Positions 20,421 to 33,140 are shown, numbered from the stretch's first letter. The stretch is DNA of 64,000 nucleotides from Telmatactis stephensoni (GCA_029948255.1 JALIZF010001750.1:124001-188000), one strand, 5' to 3'. Notes: a model not told the origin generated them from the sequence alone. Translations and numbers: made by a program.

Positions 20421-20470
20421 CGCCCTTTTCCTCGCCATTGAGCGCCTCTGGAACCAGGGTAAATCGCTAA

Positions 20471-22874
20471 ATTTTCTACTTGCTAAAATTAGTATTCTTT
20501 GTCAATCGCAGTAAAATCGTCAGTTTCCCCGAAAAATCTAAATTAAGTGGCCCCTTATTCTTACTCTAGAGAAATCGTTAAATTTACTAGACGCCAAAGA
20601 TCGTAACTTTATTAGATCTTCATGTTAGCTAAAACTTGCCAGTATATGTTGGTATAATGTGAAATTCAGAGTGTTTTTGTATATTATGCTTTAGCGCCCT
20701 TGTTATTGGATGCCCTGCCCCCTAAACAATGTTGCTGGTATAAGAAGTTCCGGAGTTTTCACAGCAACATAAAGGCGGGTGTGGAACCTCGGTAAAATCC
20801 ACTGCGCGCATGGGTAAAAAACGAATCGTGCTAAAAAATCTGGCAATGATACTAATGATTGTACAGTAGATCGTCCTGATTTATGATGGCTCTCATACTA
20901 AGACCACTAAAGCCTCGGTCAAACAATGCAACTTGTGCTGTGAAAACGGATCCAAATTCTGTTTAACAAAGGCTATTTTTTGATTACTATATCAATTCTG
21001 AAACATATAAAGACTGAATCATCGCCATTTCTTTGGTGATTTCCTCTTTTGATGCGAGTTGTTGAACATAGAATTCGAATCTACTTCTGCAACTTGCGCG
21101 CAACATTTGCAAAGGTGCATACATGGTGCAGTTCTGCTGTTGCCCCCAAGAGTTGATGACAATTCATTTGATGACAGATGAAAGTGCCTGTCGTCTGCAC
21201 AAAAGATTAATTTAGTAATAACGATAAAAAAGCCCACCTGTTATGTTAAAGGTATAGTTAATCTGTAGCCCCTATAGTGGTATAAAAACATTTGAATTGA
21301 GTGTTCCAGGCTAATTATGGGTACAAAGTACTACAAATGCACGAAGACACAATCTCAGTACGTCTTACCGTAGTGTTGCAGCTGTTAGCCGCAATAAACC
21401 AACATTTAGGAGTTGAAGGGTTGTAACTATCCACTTGGTAGAAGCGTTTTCCTAAAAGTTAAAACATTAATCAATACCAGTAGCACAATTTTATTACTAC
21501 AACCGCACCGTAAACATATAATCTTGCAACTGTAGTTACAGGATGACAGTAAGGTAATTAAAAGCCTCATAGCTATTTGAACTATGATTTGCGTATCTAA
21601 CCGTAACCGTAACTGTCTCTCCGGTCGTAGCTTTTAGTGTAATTTTTGGTACCATTTTGTCTGCCGGTATACGTCCTGTAGCTCTATAGTATACGGACCT
21701 GCTTAGCGGCCCTCGAGAGATGACTGGGGTGAGGGAAAGGAAACGAGGCATACCGTCGACCTCTCCTTTCCGTAGGTTTTGTTAATCATTCTAGTGGAGG
21801 TTACCAATGTAACGCTTACACCTCTACCCCGTTCCTCGTTCCCCCTCCCTCACCACTGAGCCTGTTCATCACTCGCTATTTTTGGACTAGCATGTACTCT
21901 ACGTACTAGTGGTGTCCGACTAGAGAGAGAGAGAGAGAAAGAGAGAGAATTCCCAATCATTAAGCGTCCAGTTTTTATGTATTAATCTCCCTCTGGCTCT
22001 TGCTACTATTGCAAATGACGTCACGTCAGCGATCTTGGATGAAATTTCATTTGTATTTGTGTCTGTTCTTTGGTTATGGAGAGGTTAAGATTCACGTAAA
22101 CGGCAAACGGTAGAGAGGATCACGTGACCTGCTGTTTTCGTGCCTGGCGTTGTGTGTTTGACACTCAAATCACTTTAATTTACGGCAAACACAAAATGAC
22201 TCACCCTCGCGTTAAAGCGGCAACGCCAGGGGAGAAGAAAGTAGGTCCTCTTTGCGGTTCACTGTTTCCCGTTTACGTCAATATAATATACAAACGCAAA
22301 ACTTGTAACCTGCGAACAGCAGTCTATTACCCCGATCGCCCCTGGACCTCATACGAAAATAGTTCGCGGAGGACTCGGGCGAACGGGTAAATCAGCGGCT
22401 GCTTTCAAACTGACAACCGCTTTGACTTTATCTTTAATCAAATATCGTGTTTAAATAAAGTTGATGTATGTATGTATGTATGTATCAGCTCGAGACAGTA
22501 ATTAAAGCCCAGCCCAAATTTGAGTCTTTGTACTGACCTTTACACGAGAAATAAGTAGTGTTTACTGTTGAGTTACTGCCTGGTGCACTTAGTTGCTGAC
22601 ATCCTGCTAATTGGTGTCCCGTCCTTAGGTTAAGTATCTGACCCCATTCCATACGAAGAACGCTTTGTTTCTCGGTACAACTCTGTGAAGAACGTATTCT
22701 GTTAGTTTCACAAAAGCAGTTTTAAGGCAGGAAAGAAGTGGACTTGATGACAGCTGTTTGATAGTAACTTCAATGTTATGTGTTGTTTTTGTATTAAGTT
22801 ACACGCTGCAATGGTTAGTGCAACTTTGGGGTCGCTAAAAATTTTAAAACAGTGCAGTACAACCTTAAGGCTGT
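20471..22874. other. No gene; scattered repeats
   Basis: No coding region is recognised. A (GA)n tract lies at 21920-21947. An inverted pair (CACGTAAACGGCAAACGG near 22093; TTTCCCGTTTACGTC near 22265) with GCCTGGCGTTG and CAACGCCAGG inside suggests a decayed MITE at about 22090-22290. At 22455-22484 AATAAAGTTGATG runs into (TATG)n, which resembles the 3' terminus of a retroelement. Confidence 0.45.
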
Positions 22875-23050
22875 TAAGGCGATCTTACATGGTGCAATTT
22901 TTTCTGCAATTTGTCTCATAATGTCGTGAGTTGTTGCAATCGTTTTGCTCGACGCAAGGTGTTACAACTCTGAAAGTACAACTTTGTTCATTTTGCCGAC
23001 ATCGGTTACGAGACAAGTTGTAGAAAAAGATTGCACCGTGTAACAGCGTC
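22875..23050. mobile_element. MITE related to the 56946 element
   Basis: The left end TAAGGCGATCTTACATGGTG and the right end CACCGTGTAACAGCGTC are inverse. Subterminal TTTGTCTC and GAGACAAGTTG pair. The same motifs terminate the larger element at 56946-57388. Confidence 0.7.
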
Positions 23051-23074
23051 AATTCACGTCGTCGTGGTTGAAGT

Positions 23075-23212
23075 TAGAGTCGTTTTCGTATGAGTTGGTG
23101 GAAACTTACCGTACCGTATTATCATAGTTTCTATAAAAACATTCGAAATTCCTGCTGTAACCGTATCGTATCGTAACCGTAAAGTGTTCCCACTCATACG
23201 AAAACCACTCTA
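23075..23212. mobile_element. MITE with TAGAGT ends
   Basis: TAGAGTCGTTTTCGTATGAGT at the left end and its inverse (ACTCATACGAAAACCACTCTA) at the right, with internal GTAACCGTA-type repeats. Confidence 0.75.
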
Positions 23213-24454
23213 GGATAATTACCTTATGTGGATCAGGCCAAATCTCCCACCACTGCTTTTCAAAATAACTTAATAAACTGGGACAGCACTTGTCCTAGAG
23301 ATGGAGAAACACTGAGATATAATCAACAAGGAATTCAAACTGGGATTACCCGCCAAAAAATATTGTTTTGCTTGATAAGAGATAAGTCGAGAAAAGTTCT
23401 TCTCTGTCATACTGGATTAGACAGTGACCTTATAGGGAGTTCAACTGATGAGAGAAAAAGTGCTTGTCACAATCTAAATAATTTTGATGCAATGTCTTGG
23501 TATGCCGGTTTACCGTGCTTTGAGTTAATTTTTGATATAAGAACAACGTGTTAGTTATAGTTATTAATTTGAGAAATTGTACTTACTGTAGGAAAGTCGA
23601 TGTTATACCTCAGAATGGCTCCTGTAGGCTTGCCACAAAAGCTTGTCAAAAAAGCAAAATTCTGCAATGCGCATAGAAGTATTGAGTGATTATGTTGTAA
23701 AAGGCTTGCAGTGAACCCTAGCCTGCGTGGTCGGCGATACGTGAACCCTTCAGACAGTAATATGCTCCGTTTTTGATCAGATCAAATATTAAACAACACT
23801 GAATTGTTCATACATCGAGTTTCAGTAACGTTTCTTGAAATCAAAAGAAATCTTAAACACTAGATATAACAAATACTTACGTGGTTTTCTAGATGTAATT
23901 TTTTCTTGATAATAAACGAAGTGACTTGAGTTAAACTCAAAAGAATAAAATAATATCCAAGTAAATCTCGCTTCATTGGGTCAAAGCCAATTCGTATCAC
24001 GCAATTTTGGTATATGCGTTCACAAGGCTATGGCCTAGTCTTAGGTCGTCAGCGACAAGAATCTCAAGGCGTATCCGTTCAAACTCTCTCAGTTCTGAGC
24101 TTATTTTTCTTCAGGGAATCGCCGTTTGTCGACAGCATCAATGCTCCCAAAAAAGTGACGTGACTCACAGGCGGATTGCCAGTCAGCAGACAACGAGGTC
24201 AGAGGGAGGCTTAGGAGGGACGGAAAGATTTTATCAAATGTTTCCAACTGGATTAGTGACATAGGTCTCTTTATTAGAGATTAACGCAGTTGATTCAAAA
24301 AGATTACCCATCAAACACACACACAGCGCCAAGCTACACTGTAGCATTCCTCGGTCCTGTCGACCTGTCCGCACTAATTCCAATTCATTTGACAATATAT
24401 ATTTTCCATGCGTTTTGGCCATCCGTCAGCTATTAACATTTTATTTTCAAAATT
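23213..24454. other. No feature seen
   Basis: Unique sequence. A 108-codon plus frame at 23228-23554 and an 85-codon one at 24007-24264 have no recognisable domains or splice context, so neither is called as a gene. Confidence 0.35.
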
Positions 24455-25798
24455 TTCAGGCTCCCTCCCGCCAATATGAAATTGGTGCTGAGAATTTAAT
24501 GGTTTATCCATCAGATGAACAGCTGGATTTGAAACTGACTGATTAAAAAAGGAAAATGATCGAGGTTAAATCAAGTTTTGTTTTTGCGCTGTGCCCGAAA
24601 GCTCGGTGAAATAAATCCAATTGTATAGGACCAATTTATATAGCAGGATCAAGGTTGCTTGAAAAAAATAAGTTGAATGACAGCTCTGTCAGTTCAAGCA
24701 GCCCAACCAGAGGTCACCTCTAGCTGCATTTGATTGAATGACAGCTGCAAGGCTCTGGCTGCGTTTAGTATCCAAGAATCTCAAGGGGATTAATATGTAA
24801 GACCAGAAATAAGAAGCTCCTCTTTCAACATTTGTCTTGCTTTTTTAATTTGGTGAATCCAAAATGTTTCAAACACCAGAATTTCGCATTGTTATCTTTT
24901 CTAATGACTGTACAATCCACTGTGTTGAACTTTCTTGTCATTATATATGGAAAATTAACTCCATCTCTTCACAAACTTCAAATTCATATATGCTCATCGG
25001 CAGTCTTAATTGCGATAGTAGATACGGAATATCATTGCGATGAAATTGTTAAGAATGAGTGTGTGCAGGTGAAGCATATCTAGGAACTGGACTATTGGTC
25101 CTATTTCCCTTGAACTCATTATTAAGCATGGTTCAGTAATGACTTGGTATGTTTATTAACAGCTTTAAAGGACTCGTTTTTTCTTACATTGTATTAAATC
25201 TGACGATATAAGACGATAAACGCACAGCTAAGACATCAATAGTGACCGTATGTATTATATGCTAGATATTGTTTTTTAGTGGAGTTTTTAAACTGAAAAA
25301 CATCTCACTTCCAAAAAACAAACAAACTGACAAACAAAAATTTAATACCATATCATGAAATACCATATCAATACTTATACCCCCCTTGTTTTATCAATTA
25401 TGGCATGTACTATCAATTAACCTACATGTATATTTTGTCTTCTAGATCTCTTTACTACATAGTCAATTCAATGGCAATTGTGAAAGAACACGAAAGCCAA
25501 AAACAAATTAACACAGGCTTTCTTCACAAAGGTGTTTCGACCTAAGATGAAAATAAAAAGACGTTAATGATTATATGATTCACGACTTGCTTTTTTTACG
25601 AGCGTCTCCAGCTACATTCTTGGTTAGCTCATGCATAAAGTAGCCTATGTTTGATCGATAGTGTCAGGTGCGGATCCATAATTACCCTAGAGGGAGGGGT
25701 GTAGTGTTATACTGAAATCGAAAATTTCCCAGAGTATAACGAGGATATTTTTGGAAAGTAATATCGAGAAGAACAAAAGGTCTCAGGAGTGCGGATTT

Positions 25799-25800
<2 letters not shown>

Positions 25801-25830
<30 letters not shown>
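25801..25830 (+). repeat. Poly(C) run
   Basis: About 30 cytosines where unit 2 has only CCCGGCCCCC (32688-32697). It is either an expansion in unit 1 or a sequencing or assembly artefact. A similar G run of about 16 lies at 27690-27704 in the same unit. Confidence 0.85.
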
Positions 25831-25964
25831 ACCCTGCAAATCTCTCCTAAATTCACCCCTGAGTGTTGATACAAGCATGTAGGTCATACATCAGCTTTCA
25901 CGGGCAAGTGGCTACGGCAGGATTTTTGAATGGTTTCATAGACATCATGGCACCTAGTACTCGG

Positions 25965-28900
25965 TCATGCACAACAGCTCGCCATCCTATTTGCATACAC
26001 TTTCCGCTGCTGTGTTACTAGATGTAGTGAATGTGAATTTAGGTACCTCCATATAGTTACACTTACCAATGAATTCAGCAACTCATCCTGCATAGCTGGA
26101 ATAAGACCTTTACGGAAAGCAATTGACAACAGTGACTCGGGATCTTCAGTGTCAGGATATTCATGGATGGCCCACTTAAGGTAAACGGCAAATTCGTTCC
26201 AATCCACCTTTCCATCGCTATCCATATCTATGGCCTTCAAAGCTCGTTTAGTTTCGTCGCAGCGATAGCATCCAAAGTATGGTGCCAAGAATCCGTTGTA
26301 AAAAGAATCAAATTCCAGGCACTCATCACCTTGCTTGTCCGGGGCTTCTTTCAAGTCCCATTCATCCCACATTTCTCGGACGCCATCGATTAGCTTTTGA
26401 GCGTGGATACTTTGTGGCGTATCTTGAGCGATAGCATTACTCATGTTTTCGGTCAGCTTCCCGCCTGCACGGTCAAATAGAATGGCCAGACCCACTTTGC
26501 TCATGTATTCCTCCTTCCTGTTGTTGTTCAGGTCTTCCAACATCGTTTTCTTCATCTTCTCACCTGCCTCTTCAGTAAACTGTGGGTCATCTCCAAAATA
26601 CCTCCTCAGTTTATCGGCGATCATTTTGGCAGACGCAAGAGGGGTTATTCTCATTACAGGTTCTTCTCCAAAAAATTTGACCATATCAAACTCTTCCTTG
26701 GAAGGTGGAAAGTTTGGCATTCCAAAGACCATGTCAATTGCACGCTCACCATAAATAATTTGCTTAGGGTGTGGTGGGATTCCTGTGGTGATTTTGGTGA
26801 CATTTTGAGCTGCCTTGCGAAGGAGTGGACAGTTGTACTGTTTAAGGATACGTTTGTTTCCAAGGCGCACTAGATTCATCATGGTCACTGTTGTACAGGC
26901 GTGGCCCATTGCAGCCCCTTCCTCGCATATACTTGCCCAAATTCCATTTGCACCATTAATAAGGCATTCTAACTGCGTGGTATTAGCGAGTCCCCACTGT
27001 TCGTGAACGTGCACGAGCAAATGACCAGACTTGAAACCACATTTATCCATCTTTGCACGAACTGTGGCGGTCCACACTCCAAGCTCTTCTGGAAGAAATT
27101 TCCCAGTTTCTTCGTACAGAAAACCAAAAGGGCGCTCCGATTCTGACAAAGATGACAAATGCTGCACTATTTCAAGTACGCGTTCAGGTCTTGTATTCAT
27201 GGCATCGGAAAAGTCTCGGAAGTTGACAAAGATTCGTGCATCACTTGCAAGGTTTTTACGGATCCACTTCATCCTTTGACAAATCAGGTCACAGAAATCT
27301 TGGATGCCAAATTTCACATAGTCAATAGCATGGTACACCAAATCCATTTCCAAAATAGGATGTCTGAGGCCGAGGTCCTTCATCTTGGCCAAACCGACTG
27401 GTAATTCATCAACGTTGGGAATCCCATTCTTTCCAATTGACTGAATGAGTTCCGAAAAGGCATAGAATTTGCCAAAATCTTCTCCTTTCTCGGCCAGTTG
27501 ACGACAAAATTGATCCCCAACTCGGGTCATGTGTGAAAACGACGCCACGACCATATGCTGGAAGCCAACATTTTTGATCTATCAATAGATTACTGAAATT
27601 AGTAGAGACTTACAAATATGGAGGTATTCAAATTGCTGGCGTATGTGTATTATGTTAATTAGCTTGAATTATCTGTAGCCCATCCCCCCGGGGGGGGGGG
27701 GGGGTACTCCCATCGAAAATGGGCGGGGATGATCGTCGGAAATTTTCAAAATGGAATACCGACCAATGAATAACAGTTGTTTATTCTTGAGTGGTACCCA
27801 TCGACCGGAATTTTTTGCAGGACCACCTCAAGATGGCGACTTACTACTAATAAAACAGACTGGGCAGGAATCAAAGCAAACATTTTGCTTCTAGGTGCTC
27901 ATTTAAAGCAAGGTGTAGAGAATAACGAGACATGATTCTGGCCCATTTAACGCGAATAATTAGTTATTTCACTAGGTCGCCATCTTGAAGTGGGCATGGC
28001 TAAAAAATTTGCACTGAACGGTCAGAGCACAGTTGTCAGTGCAAGTAAGGGCCTGATTATATGAACCGGGCTGGCCCGGTTAAGCGGGTTAACTTCTTTT
28101 GGTTTGTGGCCCCAAGGGAGAAGAGAACAAAAGAAGTCAGCCCGCTTAACCGGGCCAGCCCGCCTCATATAATCAGGCCCTAAGTGGATGAGTGCATAAG
28201 TGGCTTTTGTCAAGCGAAGCGTTGGATTTCAAGGAATCGAATGGTCACCAGGTGGACTTGACAGAACTAGGGTAAAAGTCAAATTCTCGGAGATGTTGGA
28301 AATTAATTCGTAATATTCGAATGGTGTGGTTCCAAAATCAAATTTTTTGTGGATTCCGGATTCCTTTACATGAGAAGTGAGGTTCATACTAAAGGCATAA
28401 ATATAGCTAAAACTAGAATCAAAACAGCAATCACCTTATTAGGAACGATTTTATTGTACTTCCATACAATTCTTTATATTTCGACCACGACCACAGGTAG
28501 AGCTCTTGAATTTCTACATGTATGCGTGCGCATATGTGTAGGCAGAAATAGTACGTAGCTATTTACAAGCTAAGCAAGAGTTCGTACTACAAGCTGAGGT
28601 AGAGTCAGGCCAACCAGAAAGACTTTCCATGGCCAATGAACACAAACAAATCAACCAAAAAACACTCAGCGTGGAGCGTTTTAGAAGTGAAAATGGAAAC
28701 AGACATTTCATCCATTTGCTTCAAGTTTAGTATGTGTTATGTATAACAACCATATTTTGTGAATCCATCTGAGCAAATAACGTTCACGCTTTCAATTTAG
28801 AGATATGACGATTTTAATATGTGTATTTTCGTAAATTAGAAATAGAATATACCTATTTCAAAAAAGGTTGTCCTCAGTTTTAATGCATACTGCATAGTGA

Positions 28901-30873
28901 ATACTGCATACCAAGACCGAAATGCATTGTGGATATCAAATTTCGAGTATTTTTCACATTTTTATAAGTAGAAAAGTTGCGGAAAAAAGTCTACTTAGAT
29001 TCAAACTGAGAGGAAACAGAGAATTACCATTAGTAAAGCCTCTTGTTACCCAATTACAAATTATCCATGATGCATTTCAGTCTTGGCATGCAGTATTCAC
29101 TATGCAGTATGCACCAAAACCAAGGACAACCTTTTTTGAAATAGGTATATATGAGAAATTGGCGTTCTCAATGCCAAATTGCGAAAATACACATATTAAA
29201 AGCGTCATATCTCTAAATCGAAAGCGTGAACATTATTTGTCCACATGTATTCACAAAATATAGTTGTTATTCATAACACATACTAAATTTGAAGGAAATA
29301 GATGAAATGTTAATTTATGTTTCCATTTTCACTTCTAAAACGCTCCACGCTGAGTGTTTTTTTGGTTGATTTGCATGTGTTCATTGAAGCATCAAAGTTA
29401 ATTCATATGTGCACTGAACGGCTTGTAGTTTGATTAATTCAAAAACGATGCCCGTGATTTCTGGCCATGCTTAGTCGGTGTGCAGGTTGTCAGAAGGAAT
29501 TCCTTACTCCACCACTTTGCTTACTTAGGTCTCAACTTTCTAATCAAATTTAAGTCATACCCCAACCCCCCAAAAAAATCGTACCCCAAACTTGCATCGC
29601 TAGTTCGTACAAAGACTTAGTTAATGTGCAACAGTGGCAGATATCGACAAGCCTTATATAACTGGTCTAAGCTAAAGCCTAATTTCCTTTTAAGTCAGAT
29701 TTGAAGCCAAAGCGAAACCCTACATTGGTCTCAGTTATGTTTGTATATATAGTGAAAGAGGGTGTGTCACATAAGAAACTATACACAAATCCTACAACCA
29801 AACAGTAAAGGATCTACAAAAATCTGTAGCGTAAAAATAAAAACAATATTTAATTAATTCAGTGACAAATTGAATTTTACTTATGTTAAGTTTGGTTGTC
29901 CTTGATTGAAAGTATAAACTATTATTATTTACATACAGTAAATTGAATTTTATCACCATATTTCCTCGACTGATTGGAAAAGTATTCATTACGTCTATAG
30001 AGAAGTCAAGAAGAGTGTGGGACGGTCAACTGAACAACCAAATGTTACTGATGGAATGTCCACGTGTTGCTCGAATATTATATGCTTTTATCATGGCAAA
30101 CTGCTAGGAAAGAAAGAAACCTCGACTATAAATGCCACTGTAACAATGTGGTAAACGATGGCACTGATAAATCATCCCTATAGTCAACCATCTTCATTGA
30201 CGACAATGTTGGGCTCTTTCTTGATGTTGCAAGGAACGCGAGGCATGAAAACAATATAACAATTAGCCACTACTATCATAAACTACTGTCGTACAAATGT
30301 CGGTAAGATCAGTACCCTGGGTGCCAGAGGGTTCTTTTTATATTTTTTTCCAGGAATCAGTATCTCTTTGGCCAATAGTAACGGAAAAAAACCCTCTGGC
30401 ACCCAAGGTATGAAATCAGTGACTTACAAACAAAAATATATACAAATACAGACATAGAGTGCACGCACTTAATCCGTGAAACATAACTAGTACAAAATAG
30501 TGCTAAATTATGGTAATTCCTTTGCTTCCTATTGTCTAATCAACACTATTTAGTAGTAATTAGTAGTGTTTGTTTCACGGATTAAGTGCATGCACTCTAT
30601 TTTGGTTTCGTCTAATAATTAGCATATATTTTTTAATACATTTTGCATTTAGTAAGTGAACTCAGCCAGCTTAAGAACTTTCTGATCCTAACTTATTATT
30701 ACCTCTTTGTAGATTTGCCATTTATTCTGTATTGTGTGTCCTCGAAGTTGGCCCACTGTACTTTCGCGTAGGGAATTGTCCAGGACAAACAATTCTAAAT
30801 CACGAAGAACATTTCTTTGCTTCTTGGCCTCCTCTGCTTGCTTGCACATACAAGCTATCTCTTCTTGTAACAT
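25965..30873 (-). CDS. HMGL-like TIM-barrel protein with EF-hand, copy 1
   Basis: Exons: 30873-30703 (start ATG, 57 codons) and 27578 leftward. The donor GTAATA and acceptor TTGATAG join in phase as KWQIYKE/IKNVGFQHMVV. Exon 1 supplies strand beta-1 with LDNSLRES, the counterpart of the D-x-T-L-R-D metal and catalytic motif of HMG-CoA lyase/isopropylmalate synthase barrels. Exon 2 carries LLVHVHEQWGLA (metal His pair H-x-H), ANGIWASICEEGAAMGHA, and near the C-terminus a canonical EF-hand loop DMDSDGKVDWNE. I infer a cytosolic aldolase- or lyase-like enzyme with calcium binding; the substrate is unknown. There is no targeting peptide. Here the codon where copy 2 stops is TTG. The frame then runs to 25965, giving 594 residues, or splices at the GTAAGT right after 26067 to an exon I did not find. 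Confidence 0.8.
28049..28180. mobile_element. 132-bp MITE with TAA target duplication
   Basis: Inverted ends GGGCCTGATTATATGA / TCATATAATCAGGCCC with long subterminal pairing (CCCGGTTAAGCGGG). TAA lies on both sides (28046-28048, 28181-28183). Unit 2 has the empty site with a single TAA (near 35100). A 3-bp TAA duplication fits PIF/Harbinger. It lies in the intron of HMGL copy 1. Confidence 0.9.
28634..29386. mobile_element. Foldback element, about 750 bp
   Basis: Arms of about 300 bp pair from AATGAACACAAACAAATCAACC (left) to its inverse near 29363-29385. Internally TTTCAAAAAAGGTTGTCCT near 28857 pairs with AGGACAACCTTTTTTGAAA. It lies within an insertion of about 1.1 kb (28560-29671) that unit 2 lacks and that is flanked by AGCTA on both sides. 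Confidence 0.8.
30312..30410. mobile_element. 99-bp MITE, TACCCTGG family, unit 1
   Basis: Ends TACCCTGGGTGCCAGAGGG / CCCTCTGGCACCCAAGGTA. The flanks TAAGATCAG and TGAAATCAG agree at 7 of 9 bases, consistent with an old 9-bp duplication. The terminal motif matches the 15172-20461 element. Homologous copies lie at 36402-36500, 40564-40663 and 43079-43177, so insertion predates the array. Confidence 0.8.
30457..30597. mobile_element. 141-bp MITE, GAGTGC family, TA target
   Basis: Inverted ends GAGTGCACGCACTTAATCCG / CGGATTAAGTGCATGCACTC flanked by TA. Units 2-4 lack it. It has the same length and end motif as the element at 57511-57651. The TA target fits Tc1/mariner-like mobilisation. Confidence 0.88.
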
Positions 30874-32781
30874 GCTTCTTAGTCGTGAAAATGGAAAACT
30901 GCTCTGCACCCGAATGCTGCTTGTTTCGTAATGCGTCAGTCACAAAAATATGTGAACTTAACAATGAAAACTACCACAATGCTTCGCGTACTTCGTAATA
31001 CTCCAGTTTCGAGTTCTGTGTTGCTCAGTGTTAGCCTCGAGATTAGAGTGATGTGAGATATTCAAAGAAATCAAGCAAACCCCAGAGGAATTCTATAGCA
31101 TTTGCTTTGTTCATTTGTGTGCATTCCATTTATTCCCAACTAGGGTTAATCAATTACACAAAAGAATATATTACGCGGAGTTGAGCGAGGCTAACACTGA
31201 GCAAAATGAACTCGAAAGTGGAGTATTAATTCATGCATTTTCTATTTCATTTTCCACGTTTAGAAAATGCTCTCATCTGTTACTGTGGTTTTCGATATTC
31301 TGAGAACTCTGACCTTCAAACAGTCCGTTGGAATTTGGTTATTCTCTCCCGCCAATAAGAAATTGGTGCTGAGAATTTAATGGTTTATTTATCAGATGAA
31401 CAGCTGGATTTGAAACTGATTGATTAAAAGGAAAAATGATCAAGTTAAGGTTAAATCAAGTTTTGTTTTTGCGCTGTGCCCGAAAGCTCGGTGAAATAAA
31501 TCCAATTGTATAGGACCAATTTATATAGCAGGATCAAGGTTGCTTGAAAAAAAATAAAAGCAAAGTTGAATGACAGCTCTGTCAGTTCAAGCAGCCCAAC
31601 CAGAGGTCACCTCTAGCTGCTTTTGATTGAATGACAAAGGCTCTGGCTGCGTTCAGTATCCAAAAATCTCAAGGGGATTAATATGTAAGATCAGAAGAAG
31701 CTCCTCTTTCAACATTTGTCTTTCTTTTTTAATTTGGTGAATCCAAAATGTTTCAAACACCAGAATTTCGCATTGTTATCTTTTCTTATGACTGTACAAT
31801 CCACTGTGTTGAACTTTCTTGTCATTATATATGCGTGCCGGAAAATTAACTTCATCTCTTCACAAACTTCAAATTCATATGTGCTCATCGGCAGTCTTAA
31901 TTGCGATAGTAGATACGGAATATCATTGCGATATGAAATTGTCAAGAAAGAGTGTGGCAGGTGAAGCATATCTAAGAACTGGACTATTGGTCCTATTTCC
32001 CTAGCTTGAACTCATTATTAAGCATGGTTCAGTAATGACTTTCTGGGTATGTTTATTAACAGCTTTAAAGGACTCGTTTTTTCTTACATTGTATTACTAA
32101 TCTGACGATATAAGACGATAAACGCACAGCTAAGACATCAATAGTGACAGTATGTATTATATACTAGATATTGTTTTTAGTGGAGTTTTTAAAAAAACAT
32201 CTTCCTTCCAAAAAAATAATAATTATTATTATTAAAAAAACCATATCATGAAATACCATATCAATACTTATACCCCTTTGTTTTATCAATTATGGCATGT
32301 ACTATCAATTAACCTACATGTATATTTTGTCTTCTAGATCTCTTTACTACATAGTCAATTCAGTGGCAATTGTGAAAGAACACGAAAGCCAAAAACACAT
32401 TAACACAGGCTTTCTTCACAAAGGTGTTTCGACCTAAGATGAAAATAAAAAAACGTTGTATGATTATATGATTCACGACTTGCTTTTTTACGAGCGTCTC
32501 CAGCTACATTCTTGGCCTAGCTCATGCATAAAGTAACTTATGTTTGATCGATAGTGTCAGGGGCGCATCCATAATTACCCTAGAGGGAGGGGTGTAGTGT
32601 TATACTGAAATCGAAAATTTCCCAGAGTATAACGAGGATATTTTTGGAAAGTAATATCGAGAAGAACAAAAGGTCTCAGGAGTGATCCCGGCCCCCTTCA
32701 AATCTCTCCTAAATCCACCCCTGAGTGTTGATACAAGCATGTAGGTCATACAGCAGCTTTCATGGACAATTAAGTGGCTAC

Positions 32782-32980
32782 CAGGGGCGGATCCAGGGGG
32801 TGTCCATAGGTGCACCGGACACCCCCCTAGCGTCGTACTTACCTTCTTATTCTATAGGCTTCTTGCGAGATGACGTCATCAGATTCCACTGTTAGGAGAC
32901 CACCATCTTGGATGTGACGTCATCTCTTAAGAGGTCTATATTTGGGACACCCCCTTTGCAAAATCCTGGATCCGCCCCTA
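32782..32980. mobile_element. 199-bp MITE with CAGGGGCGGATCCAGG ends
   Basis: Inverted ends CAGGGGCGGATCCAGG / CCTGGATCCGCCCCTA with inner GGTGTCC and GGACACC. GCTAC on both sides (32777-32781, 32981-32985). Unit 1 keeps the empty site (GTGGCTACGGCAGG near 25908), so insertion postdates the duplication. Confidence 0.88.
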
Positions 32981-33140
32981 GCTACGGCAGGATTTTTGAA
33001 TGGTTTCATAGACATCATGACACCTACTCGGTCACAACATCTCGCCATCCTATTTGCATTCGGCTGCTGTGTTACTAGGTGTAGTGAATGTGAATATATG
33101 AACTATGATGTGAATTAGTTACCTCCATAGTTACGCTTAC

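Larger units (their letters stand above)
15172..20461. mobile_element. TIR element with minisatellite arms, hosting a retrotransposon
   Basis: The ends are 41-bp inverted repeats with two mismatches (15172-15212 and 20421-20461) beginning TACCCTGGTTCCAGAGGCGC. They are flanked by TATCGCTAA (15163-15171) and AATCGCTAA (20462-20470), a probable 9-bp target duplication. Next to each end is an 11-bp-period minisatellite. A 9-bp duplication and repetitive subterminal arms fit Mutator-like elements of the Rehavkus type, but no transposase is present. A second inverted pair around CCAGAGGCGCTC (15256-15288 and 15400-15432) suggests nested copies at the left end. The 99-bp MITEs at 30312 and elsewhere share TACCCTGG...CCAGAGGG ends. 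Confidence 0.75.
24455..31340. repeat. Tandem array unit 1 (complete)
   Basis: First of four units. It starts near the CCCGCCAATA...AAATTGGTGCTGAGAAT segment also found at 31350 and carries both exons of an HMGL/EF-hand gene on the minus strand. It alone carries the MITEs at 28049 and 30457 and an insertion of about 1.1 kb at 28560-29671. It lacks the non-LTR fragment shared by units 2-4. Confidence 0.85.

Noticed and set aside
23228..23554. 108-codon plus-strand frame as a gene
   Set aside because: No domain, splice site or similarity was recognised, and length alone is not evidence in this sequence.
25801..25830. Poly(C) run as a biological signal
   Set aside because: It is absent from the sister unit, and homopolymers of this length are prone to sequencing error.
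31709..31969. Possible 3' exon of the HMGL gene (minus, ends FGFTKLKKKDKC)
   Set aside because: The open frame looks protein-like in unit 2, but unit 1 has a small deletion with frameshift at the same place. No acceptor fits the phase of the main exon. The plus strand is equally open.
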